From: an uncultured Bacteroidia bacterium
Lineage (GTDB): Bacteria > Bacteroidota > Bacteroidia > Bacteroidales > UBA932
DNA length: 64,000 nt
Direction: 5' to 3'
Assembly: GCA_902789435.1 (NCBI GenBank)
Contig: CADAOA010000007.1
Span: forward strand, 1-64,000
A program made the position numbers and the translations under genes. Positions 42,303-49,659 of the stretch are shown here, in pieces (positions within the stretch are counted from its first letter, which is position 1; every line of letters begins with the position of its first letter). The notes beneath the pieces are model-generated. The model made no database searches, was not told the DNA's origin, and saw only the letters and a list, made by a program, of their open reading frames with translations.

Positions 42303-42310
42303 CAAAGTTA
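42303..42310 (-). promoter_or_regulatory. -7 box TAACTTTG of cassette C
   Basis: A perfect TAnnTTTG match just upstream of the degenerate peptide frame. Confidence 0.5.
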
Positions 42311-42347
42311 AAGAAGAATCAAATAAAATTGCTAATCACAGAAAAAC

Positions 42348-42377
42348 AAAAAAACGGGCAGGATATTGTCCTGCCCG
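42348..42377 (-). terminator. terminator of cassette D
   Basis: A 9-bp stem CGGGCAGGA / TCCTGCCCG with a 5-nt loop, followed on the minus strand by seven Ts. Confidence 0.9.
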
Positions 42378-42397
42378 ACCTAAAAGTACTACTCTAA

Positions 42398-44488
42398 TTA
42401 TAATACGAATGCTGCGCTTTTGAATTGAAAGTATTTGTTATTACCACTTGTAGTTACATTGTACGTAATCTTGTAGTAGCAGTTGCTCCAGTCTTGTCCA
42501 CTCGGTTTAGTCACCGTAACAGATCCATTTGCAACAAACGTAGGATTTGCTGTGTAAACAGGATTAGAGAAGTCTGCATTCTTTGAGATAACAACAGTCA
42601 TCGAATGAACAGTGGTGTTAGAGATACTACCATGAGAAATAACAATAGAATTGAAATCTTGCTCAAGAGCAGTTGTACTATAAATAGTTCTATCTACATT
42701 ATTAAGATTTTTCCCACCTATTCTCCAAGGAGACATAGTGGTATTACCCATTACTTTCCAAGAGATATCTCCTTGAGTAATAGCTGATTCAGTATCATAA
42801 CCGCTGCTTCCACCAGTAATTGTACCGCTAAGAGTATAACCGGAAACGAATGTTGCTGAAATTTCAACATCTGATGTCCCAACAGTGAAGGTTGCAACAG
42901 CAGTGTTGCCGCTAACTGTAGCGCCAGTTACATACCATGAGGAGAATGCGGAACCGGAAGCTGCAGTAGCAGTCAGAGTAACTACCTTGCCTTCCAGAAC
43001 CTTAGTGCCAGAAGCTATCTCGTCTCCATCAACGGTAACAACGAAGGAACCTCCAGTCAGTGGCTGGGTGTAGGTAATGGTATGTTTAACTTCTGCTACC
43101 AATGGATCACCGGAACCGGTGCCTTCAAGCTTGTAGATGGCAACATCCTGCTGACCTGAAGCATAGCAAGCAAAAAGTTTCGCGCCATTGTTGAATCTCA
43201 GAATGTTGCTTGAATACTGCTTGGCGGATAACTCCGCTACACCATCACTGCCAAGAATTACGCCGAATGAAGTATTGTCACCTTTTGTGCTAGAGGTCTT
43301 CAAATAATTGCCCCCATTAGCAGAACCAATATAATAGTCCTCAACAAGGATACCTCCGTTGTTGCCTTTGAATGCAACGGTATTTGTTATCGTGCCTGCC
43401 TCAAGGAGGAATGTCTGAACGGCATCACCAGGGTTGACAACAGTGTTTGTACCCTTGGTTATAGCAGCGGCAGCTCTGTTATTACCATTGTCGGTAGTGC
43501 CAAGAGCATAATCTGCTTCATTTGCTACAATGATAACCTCAGAATTAGCGGTAAGCTCGTCATAGCTGGTAACAAGTGTATAAATCTTGTCAGCAGCTGG
43601 AGTGATTCCATTGAAGTCGATGTTGAAGGCTGCAACCTTTCCAGCCTGGAAATTGCCCTTGCCGGAAGGGAAAGTGATGGTCTTTACGTAATCGCCTCCA
43701 TCGGTATGAACGGTGACTTTCAGGTTCTTGCCCTGCAGGTCAACTGGCTTGATTCCAAACCAGAACACCTTGCTTGCATTGCTCTCGGCAGAAATCGCTG
43801 AGGCGCTAATGCTAACGGTCTTTGCTGCAGAATTGTCTGCATACTCGCCGGTCTCAGGATAGAAGTAAACTCTTCCAACAATGTTCTCGTCTGCGGTAAG
43901 ATCAACGCCTGTGATAGTAACTGTCTCAGGGAAGTTCTTGAGCATGAACTTTCCGTATGCTGCAATATGAGAGAAAGTCAAAGAAACTGAAGACTCTTCT
44001 GAAGGGAATTCGGTAAATGTAGCGGACTTGGCTGCCATAATATGAGCTTTCTCGTCAACAGAACCCATTGTAGGTGCCTGATTTGCCGGGAAGTCTACCT
44101 GAACGCTCTGATAACTTGCGTTCCAGGAAATAGCGTCAACGGCTGGACTGAGAGCGTAGAAAACATAATTACCGCTTTCGTCATCATTAACTGTTACGGT
44201 GAAAGTAGCGGTCTTGCCATCTGCAGAAGGAGTTACAGTAGCCTGCTTTGCATTGGCAAAATTAAGAGCTATGCTAACCTTCTGGTTGCTTGTCCATACA
44301 GTTGGATAACCAGCGGAGGTCTTGTCTCCAAAAATGGTCTTGGTGTCTGGATCGGCAGATTTAGCGCTGAAGCTGACCTTCTTTACAGGGGATGTAGGAA
44401 GGTTCTCTTCTATTTCATTTTTGCTGCAGCTAACCAATGTCATGGCAGCAATGGCAGCAAGGCATAAATAATTAAAGAACTTTTTCAT
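42398..44488 (-). CDS. cassette D: fimbrillin-like lipoprotein with InlB-type repeat
   Basis: 696 residues from ATG 44488, 7 bases after GGAGG; the ATG at 44494 is too close to it. Lipobox LVSC near residue 21. Residues 30-295 are the fimbrillin/Mfa-like domain (TKTIFGDKTSAGYPTVWTSN, FPSGKGNFQAGKVAAFNIDF). Residues 300-455 are the beta module found in A, B and E (LVTSYDELTANSEVIIVANE ... VAIYKLEGTGSGDPL). Residues 460-545 look like a divergent InlB B-repeat (GGSFVVTVDGDEIASGTKVL, VVTLTATAASGSAFSSWYVT). The final 145 residues are another strand-rich module ending KYFQFKSAAFVL. Outer-membrane surface location is likely; ligand unknown. Confidence 0.83.
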   Translation of the reverse strand: MKKFFNYLCLAAIAAMTLVSCSKNEIEENLPTSPVKKVSFSAKSADPDTKTIFGDKTSAGYPTVWTSNQKVSIALNFANAKQATVTPSADGKTATFTVTVNDDESGNYVFYALSPAVDAISWNASYQSVQVDFPANQAPTMGSVDEKAHIMAAKSATFTEFPSEESSVSLTFSHIAAYGKFMLKNFPETVTITGVDLTADENIVGRVYFYPETGEYADNSAAKTVSISASAISAESNASKVFWFGIKPVDLQGKNLKVTVHTDGGDYVKTITFPSGKGNFQAGKVAAFNIDFNGITPAADKIYTLVTSYDELTANSEVIIVANEADYALGTTDNGNNRAAAAITKGTNTVVNPGDAVQTFLLEAGTITNTVAFKGNNGGILVEDYYIGSANGGNYLKTSSTKGDNTSFGVILGSDGVAELSAKQYSSNILRFNNGAKLFACYASGQQDVAIYKLEGTGSGDPLVAEVKHTITYTQPLTGGSFVVTVDGDEIASGTKVLEGKVVTLTATAASGSAFSSWYVTGATVSGNTAVATFTVGTSDVEISATFVSGYTLSGTITGGSSGYDTESAITQGDISWKVMGNTTMSPWRIGGKNLNNVDRTIYSTTALEQDFNSIVISHGSISNTTVHSMTVVISKNADFSNPVYTANPTFVANGSVTVTKPSGQDWSNCYYKITYNVTTSGNNKYFQFKSAAFVL

Positions 44489-44506
44489 TTTCATTCCTCC
44501 ATAATT

Positions 44507-44650
44507 TTAAAGATCACCCCAGTCGTCTTCTGGTGAAGGGTCAACTTCATCGCCAGAGCTCATAGTAGCAATGGCGCCTTCCAATTTCACGGAATATACC
44601 TTGCAGAACGGTGCAACGTATTCCTTTTCCTTGTCAAAATTGAACTGCAT
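44507..44650 (-). CDS. cassette D small acidic peptide, 47 residues
   Basis: It begins MQFNFDKEKEYVAPFCKVYS and ends MSSGDEVDPSPEDDWGDL. Of 47 positions, most are shared with the cassette E peptide. It differs from the B peptide mainly in the first ten residues. No signal peptide, one Cys. The start has an A/T-rich leader without Shine-Dalgarno site, whereas the lipoprotein 18 bases downstream has GGAGG. Promoter-like AAACTTTG lies about 50 bases upstream. Function unknown. Confidence 0.82.
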   Translation of the reverse strand: MQFNFDKEKEYVAPFCKVYSVKLEGAIATMSSGDEVDPSPEDDWGDL

Positions 44651-44698
44651 TTTTAATAATATGTATTGTTAATATTTATCCTTTAGCCGAAAATCGGG

Positions 44699-44706
44699 CA
44701 AAGTTT
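44699..44706 (-). promoter_or_regulatory. -7-like element AAACTTTG of cassette D
   Basis: Identical to the element of cassette B, with CTTG 21 bases upstream in the same CTCTTGCTTTTT context. Confidence 0.4.
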
Positions 44707-44817
44707 TGGAAAAATTTCCCGAAAAAGCAAGAGAGAACCCCATATATCTGGGGGCTGATACATTTTTGTCTCAGCTATGTATCCACCTCAATGAAAAAAG
44801 CAGGCAGGTATATACGC

Positions 44818-44847
44818 AAAAGAAAGAGCCCGGAATTGCCGGGCTCT
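44818..44847 (-). terminator. terminator of cassette E
   Basis: A 9-bp stem AGAGCCCGG / CCGGGCTCT with loop CAATT and the tail TTCTTTTGC on the minus strand. Confidence 0.85.
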
Positions 44848-44870
44848 TATCAATCCTTTCAAATAATCTG

Positions 44871-47816
44871 CTAGTTAGTAGTCTTAACGTAAACAGAGAA
44901 CGTCTGATCTTTGATGTTATTGTTTATAGACGTATAACATCTCCAGTCCTGATTGTTATAAACTCCAATATAACGGCTAGTAGCTGTATTGACAAGATAG
45001 CCGGAAGATCCGTCTATTGTAAAGGTTTTGTTTGCATTTGTTCCAACCCTAACACCATTATTTGTTGCTGTACAATACAGCCAGGTGCTCTTGGCGGCAT
45101 TTGCATAGAAGGTATAGCTTCCACCGCTTACACCAGCAACCCACTGCAAGTTAGCGGCTGGATCAGAAGCCAGTTTGTTGCCAGAAACGGAAATGGCAAC
45201 TGCGGCAGGAGCAGAACCAGTGCCATTATCATTGCTCATTGCATAAGCATCATCTCTTACCAGGACAAATACATCTCCGTCTGCAAGTTGTGACAAGCTC
45301 TTCTTTACCCAGGAAACAGTAGCTGAACTTGAGGTGAAAGATGCAACAATGGTAACATCAGAATTTCCCATAGTAAATGTAGCATTTGCCGTGTTTCCAC
45401 TTACGGTCGCTCCGGAAACAGTCCAACTTGTGAAGTTGTAACCAGAAGCTGCTGTTGCATTAAGTGTGACAACTGTACCTTCCATAACCTCAGTTCCTGA
45501 AGTAATGGCAGAACCATTGACCTTTACGGTGAATGAGCCTCCAGCTGATGGCTGAGTAAATGTAACAGCATGTGCAGTAGGAGTATGGGCTTGGGTAATG
45601 GTAATGCCATCGGTAGACCAAACCTTTATCTGGTCATTGTTGTTATACCATGCTATAGTTCCCACTGCAGTAATAACATCTCCTTCGGCAAGTCCGGAAG
45701 GAACTCCTGCGGCAGCATAAACCACATATGTATTGCTTCCATTCTTGACAGAAATGTTCTTATCGTTAATTCCGGTCACCTCAAGGTCATTAACCTGAAC
45801 ATATGCACTCTGATATGTACTGAGATTCCCAACAAGCTGAGAGAGAGTCATTACCTGAGGAGCTACCGTTGCCTGCGAACCGGTAAAGTTGGCAGTCAGG
45901 GCTGTGATTTCAGCACAATTGTGGTACATCGTAGCTGTTACGGTTATTGGACCTGTCAATGCCTGACCCTGTAGCAAACCATGATCTGTTACAAAAACCA
46001 ATGTAGAACCTGTAGCGTCTTTGATTACTGCATTCTTTGTATCAGGAACAAATGAAATTACTGCATTGGTAAGAGTTCCGGAATAATCACCTGCAGTAGC
46101 TGCCAGAGCGTTGAGTTGGGCAACTGTGGTGAAATCTGAACCAGGAGTGCTTACTTCACACTCTTTCTCTGCGATATCACTCATGTTATAACCTGGAGCT
46201 CCGGCAAATGCCTTGACTGTGCAAGTTTCAGTGATTGTAAACGGCTCAGTATATTCCTGAGTAGTTCCGATAGGATTACCTTCATCATCGATACCAGGAG
46301 TAGTTCCATCAGTGGTATAGCCGATTCTTGCACCTGATGCGGAGCAAGTGATGGTAACGGTATTCGTTGAAGAATTGAACGATATTTCTGGACTTGGACA
46401 CTTAGGATCATCAATCAGAGATGAACCTTCGCCACTGCCCTCGAGAACATACAAAGCAACTTCTGCCTTCACAGAACTTGTTGAAGCATAGCAAGAGAAT
46501 AAAGGTGGGTTGCCGCCGTTATATCTCATAACATTGCGAGAATACTGTTTAGCGTCCAATATAGTATAGCCATCCTCAATTGATACGCCGAATGAAGTGT
46601 TGTCACCAATCTCGGCAAAACTTCTCAGATAGTTATTATTAGAAGCAGCAGAACCTATATACTTGTCTGCCTGGTCTCCGTTTTCGCACTTGAAAGCTAC
46701 TGTGTTCTCTATTGTACCGGCTTCAAGTACAAATATCTGAACAGCGTCACCAGGGTTGGTGATGGTCTCAAGGTCTTCGCTCTTGTCAACGCTGGTAGTT
46801 CCTCTGTTGTTGCTGTTCTGGGTTGTGCTCATTGCCACCTCGTCATCCTGAGCTACAATGATTGCCTTAGCGCCAGGAAGCAGCTGCTTCTTGTCGGTGA
46901 GCAGCTTGTAAACCTGATCCTCGCCAGGAGTGATGCCTGACATGTTAACTGTGAAGGCAGCAACTCTGCCAGCCTGGAAGTTACCCTTTCCGGAAGGGAA
47001 AGTGATGGTCTTGGCATAAACTCCAGCGTCTGTGTGAACAGCAATCTTAAGAGTCTTGCCTTCCAGGTTAACAGGCTTGAATGAGAACCAGAAATCGGTA
47101 GTGTTGTTCTTGTCAATCTCAAGTTCGTCAACATTCAAGGTTACGGACTTTCCGGCTGAATTGGCTACAAGACTGCCGTCTGCAGGGTAAAAATAGAATC
47201 TACCAGAGACTTCTTCCTCAGCAACAAGTTCAATGCTGTTAATAGTTACAGTCTCTGGAAGGTTCCTGAACTGGAATTTTCCATAAGCAGCAAGGTGAGA
47301 AAACGTCAGAGTAACAGGAGTTGTCTCTTCTGGGAACTCGTTAAATGTAGCAGATTTAGCTGCCATGATATGAGCTTTCTCTTCAACAGACTTTAGGGTA
47401 GGCTTTTGTGTTGCGGGGAAATCTATCTGAATGCTCGCATGACTATCATCAACCGAAATCACAGAGGCAGCAGGGCTCACTGAATAAAATACATAAGGGC
47501 TCGTGGCCATAGTATCGGCAAATGTCGCAGTAAAAGTTGCTGTCTTTCCATCACTGGACGGAGTTACTTTAGCGTCCATTGATTTCTTGAAGTTAAGAGA
47601 AATCTTAACTTTTTCATTGGCAGTCCAGACGGTTGGATAACCAGCATCTGTCTTGTCGCCGAAAGCGGTCTTGGTGGAAGGATTCGCTGATTTTGCGCTG
47701 AAATGAACCTTCTTAACAGAAGTTTCAGGAAGGTTTTCGGCGTCGTTTTTGCTGCAGGCAACCAATGTCATGGAAGCAATGGCAGCAAGGCATAAGAAAT
47801 TAAAGATCTTTTTCAT
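44871..47816 (-). CDS. cassette E: large fimbrillin-like multidomain lipoprotein
   Basis: 981 residues from ATG 47816, 7 bases after GGAGG; a TTG two codons earlier is unlikely. Lipobox LVAC near residue 21. Fimbrillin/Mfa-like domain at 30-305 (TKTAFGDKTDAGYPTVWTAN, FPSGKGNFQAGRVAAFTVNM) and the shared beta module at 310-465. A chitobiase C-terminal-like unit follows at about 470-555 (ITCSASGARIGYTTDGTTPG), then an OB-fold/DUF5689-like region at 560-735 (VYAAAGVPSGLAEGDVITAV). A divergent InlB B-repeat lies at 745-830 (VTLNATAASGYNFTSWTVSG) and a final beta-trefoil-like module at 840-981. It is the first and largest lipoprotein of the array in transcription order; probably a surface adhesin. 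Confidence 0.84.
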   Translation of the reverse strand: MKKIFNFLCLAAIASMTLVACSKNDAENLPETSVKKVHFSAKSANPSTKTAFGDKTDAGYPTVWTANEKVKISLNFKKSMDAKVTPSSDGKTATFTATFADTMATSPYVFYSVSPAASVISVDDSHASIQIDFPATQKPTLKSVEEKAHIMAAKSATFNEFPEETTPVTLTFSHLAAYGKFQFRNLPETVTINSIELVAEEEVSGRFYFYPADGSLVANSAGKSVTLNVDELEIDKNNTTDFWFSFKPVNLEGKTLKIAVHTDAGVYAKTITFPSGKGNFQAGRVAAFTVNMSGITPGEDQVYKLLTDKKQLLPGAKAIIVAQDDEVAMSTTQNSNNRGTTSVDKSEDLETITNPGDAVQIFVLEAGTIENTVAFKCENGDQADKYIGSAASNNNYLRSFAEIGDNTSFGVSIEDGYTILDAKQYSRNVMRYNGGNPPLFSCYASTSSVKAEVALYVLEGSGEGSSLIDDPKCPSPEISFNSSTNTVTITCSASGARIGYTTDGTTPGIDDEGNPIGTTQEYTEPFTITETCTVKAFAGAPGYNMSDIAEKECEVSTPGSDFTTVAQLNALAATAGDYSGTLTNAVISFVPDTKNAVIKDATGSTLVFVTDHGLLQGQALTGPITVTATMYHNCAEITALTANFTGSQATVAPQVMTLSQLVGNLSTYQSAYVQVNDLEVTGINDKNISVKNGSNTYVVYAAAGVPSGLAEGDVITAVGTIAWYNNNDQIKVWSTDGITITQAHTPTAHAVTFTQPSAGGSFTVKVNGSAITSGTEVMEGTVVTLNATAASGYNFTSWTVSGATVSGNTANATFTMGNSDVTIVASFTSSSATVSWVKKSLSQLADGDVFVLVRDDAYAMSNDNGTGSAPAAVAISVSGNKLASDPAANLQWVAGVSGGSYTFYANAAKSTWLYCTATNNGVRVGTNANKTFTIDGSSGYLVNTATSRYIGVYNNQDWRCYTSINNNIKDQTFSVYVKTTN

Positions 47817-47834
47817 TTTCAATCCTCCTAAATT

Positions 47835-47978
47835 TTACAAATCACCCCAGTCTTCCTCTGGTGAAGGGTCTACCTCGTCGCCAGAACTCATAGTAGTAAT
47901 GGCGCCTTCCAAATTAACAGAATACACTTTGCACCATGGAGCAATGTATTCTTTTTCATCAGTGAATTTGAATTGCAT
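47835..47978 (-). CDS. cassette E small acidic peptide, 47 residues
   Basis: It begins MQFKFTDEKEYIAPWCKVYS and ends MSSGDEVDPSPEEDWGDL. It is closest to the D peptide; the differences are conservative (N-terminal K/N, W for F before the Cys, T for A in AITT). No signal peptide. 18 bases separate its stop from the lipoprotein ATG. A TAAATTTG box about 80 bases upstream is the only promoter candidate. Together with A, B and D it defines a small protein family tied to these lipoproteins. Confidence 0.82.
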   Translation of the reverse strand: MQFKFTDEKEYIAPWCKVYSVNLEGAITTMSSGDEVDPSPEEDWGDL

Positions 47979-48056
47979 GGTATTGAGTTTTGTTAATAAT
48001 TATTGTCTTTGACAGGTGAAATATGGCCTGGAAATGGAAGTGGCGCATATTTGGGA

Positions 48057-48064
48057 CAAATTTA
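48057..48064 (-). promoter_or_regulatory. -7 box TAAATTTG of cassette E
   Basis: A perfect TAnnTTTG match about 80 bases upstream of the peptide gene. An AATCGCGGAGAAAAAAG motif lies at 48089-48106 on the opposite strand. Confidence 0.45.
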
Positions 48065-48140
48065 CTAAATAAAACAATACGTCCTGCAGAATCGCGGAGA
48101 AAAAAGAATAAATATTATTTAAGGTTTTTAAGGTAAATGT

Positions 48141-48641
48141 CTAGCGGATGTAGACGAAGATGTAGTACATCATCATGCCGGAGGCGATGAGCTTTAGGCC
48201 GGTGCCGCAGAGGAAGCCGGCGAAGGCGCCAAGGGCTGGGACGATGGATTGGCCGGCGGTTTTTTGGCCGAAGATGATTTCGCAGAGGAAAGCGCCAAGC
48301 ATAGGGCCAAGGACGATGCCAAGAGGGCCGAAGAAAAGCAGGCCGATGAGAAGGCCGGCAAGGGCGCCACGTGAGGCGTAGACGCTGCCGCCAGATTTCT
48401 TTGTGAGGTAGGATGGAACAAGGTAGTCCAGAACGGTTACCACGGCAGTAATGACGCACCAGATAATCAGAAGACGGGTGGACATAGGTTCCCCGGAAGA
48501 GTTGGTGCCATGACCCCAGATGTAGAGAACCAGCATTCCAGCCCAGGAAATAGGAGGGCCGGGAATGACAGGCAGGACGCAGCCGATGATGCCTATGATT
48601 CCGAGGAAGATTGCCAGGGTTATGATTATGACACTAACCAT
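48141..48641 (-). CDS. DUF456 family membrane protein
   Basis: A 166-residue membrane protein with four or five hydrophobic helices rich in Gly and Pro: IGCVLPVIPGPPISWAGMLV near 22 (the DUF456 signature), then YLTKKSGGSVYASRGALAG near 83, FGPLGIVLGPMLGAFLCEII and FLCGTGLKLIASGMMMYYIF. Function of DUF456 is unknown. Its ATG directly abuts the stop codon of the exported protein gene upstream, so both are in one operon. Confidence 0.9.
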   Translation of the reverse strand: MVSVIIITLAIFLGIIGIIGCVLPVIPGPPISWAGMLVLYIWGHGTNSSGEPMSTRLLIIWCVITAVVTVLDYLVPSYLTKKSGGSVYASRGALAGLLIGLLFFGPLGIVLGPMLGAFLCEIIFGQKTAGQSIVPALGAFAGFLCGTGLKLIASGMMMYYIFVYIR

Positions 48642-49559
48642 CTAATCTCTGCCTTTGTAAGGATAATCCTTGAGGTTTATGTTGCACCAGGCATCGATGA
48701 GCTCGTTGTCTTTGGAGTTGAGGGCTTTTTTGTAGAGGTCCCTTATTATTGGGAGGAAGTTAAGACTTCTTCCTTCGCGGAAGGAACTTGTGCCAACATC
48801 TGTTGTGCCACCCCAGCTGTAGTACATTTCCCGGGTGGTGGAACAGATTCTGGCAAAGGAGCCGGTATAAGGCTTGAGGTCTTTATCGGTGAGGTGGAGG
48901 TAGAAATCAAGCTGCTCCTCTGTGCACTCAGCGAGCTGCTCGTCGCCAGCTTTCATCTTGGGATCTGCTACATAGACGGTTATGCCATCTTTGAAGACAT
49001 AAGGCTCGTAATAACCGGCCGTGTACATGGCTTCATAGACAACACCCCTGACGGCAAACTGGGCACCACTCTGCCAGCGGATGAAGCGGAGGAGAGTGTT
49101 GGTGTACTGGTAATCCAGGCTGTGGACGGTTTTCCAGCAGGCGGAAATGGTCCAATAGGCAAGCTGCTCTGCAGTTGGCATAAGGAGATAGACACGGCCT
49201 TTCTTGGGTTTGCCGGTCTTGACGTCCTTGCTGGTGTAATAGGTATACTCCTTAACAGGATAGCCCTCCCAACCAGGAACGTCATAATGGGTGGTAACAT
49301 ATTCCTCAGCCATGTAGGCAGCCTTTAGGACAACCTCACAACGCTGGATAAGGGTCTGGAGGCTGTCTTTGACATATTGCTTTACGATTTTGTCCTTGAA
49401 AGGATTAAGCTTTCTGAGGGTCTCGACCTTCTCTCCGTTGGAGGCGAGGAGATCCTTGCTGGACTGGGCGGTATTTGACTGGGCGTTTGCAGTGGTTGCA
49501 AATGCAGTCAGCAGGCAAAGAGTTGCAGCTATGAGGATATGTTTGCCAGGGGTTATCAT
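48642..49559 (-). CDS. exported protein of unknown function
   Basis: 305 residues with a Sec signal peptide (residues 1-26, TANAQS). The body is largely helical with many aromatic residues and two or three Cys (SACWKTVHSLDYQYTNTLLR, EEQLDFYLHLTDKDLKPYTG, STTREMYYSWGGTTDVG). I recognise no family; it resembles other lone Bacteroidales periplasmic proteins. The promoter-proximal spacer contains three tandem copies of a 12-bp unit ending 8 bases before the start, which may affect expression. It is followed without a gap by the DUF456 gene. Confidence 0.75.
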   Translation of the reverse strand: MITPGKHILIAATLCLLTAFATTANAQSNTAQSSKDLLASNGEKVETLRKLNPFKDKIVKQYVKDSLQTLIQRCEVVLKAAYMAEEYVTTHYDVPGWEGYPVKEYTYYTSKDVKTGKPKKGRVYLLMPTAEQLAYWTISACWKTVHSLDYQYTNTLLRFIRWQSGAQFAVRGVVYEAMYTAGYYEPYVFKDGITVYVADPKMKAGDEQLAECTEEQLDFYLHLTDKDLKPYTGSFARICSTTREMYYSWGGTTDVGTSSFREGRSLNFLPIIRDLYKKALNSKDNELIDAWCNINLKDYPYKGRD

Positions 49560-49570
49560 TACGTTTTTTT

Positions 49571-49606
49571 ACGTCTTATTGTACGTCTTATTGTACGTCT
49601 TATTGT
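49571..49606. repeat. 3 x 12-bp tandem repeat
   Basis: Three perfect copies of ACGTCTTATTGT (AATAAGACGTAC in the gene direction), 12 bases upstream of the start of the exported protein gene. Slippage here would change leader length in 12-base steps. Confidence 0.9.
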
Positions 49607-49615
49607 TTGCCTAGT

Positions 49616-49659
49616 TGTTATTTATCCTTCTGAGGATTGTTATTTATCCTTCTGAGGGT
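49616..49659. repeat. 22-bp duplication over the 3' end of the OstA-like gene
   Basis: Two 22-base units (TTGTTATTTATCCTTCTGAG plus two bases) with one mismatch. The inner copy contains the last codons and the TAA of the OstA-like gene; the outer copy repeats that coding end after the stop. It looks like a recent tandem duplication. Confidence 0.85.

Noticed and set aside
36000..48000. Small peptides as RiPP or bacteriocin precursors
   Set aside because: Short length, a Cys and an acidic core invited this, but no modification enzyme, protease-transporter or immunity gene lies nearby and there is no double-glycine leader. I keep function open.
49571..49606. CRISPR-like repeat
   Set aside because: The 12-bp units are directly adjacent with no spacers, and no cas genes are present.
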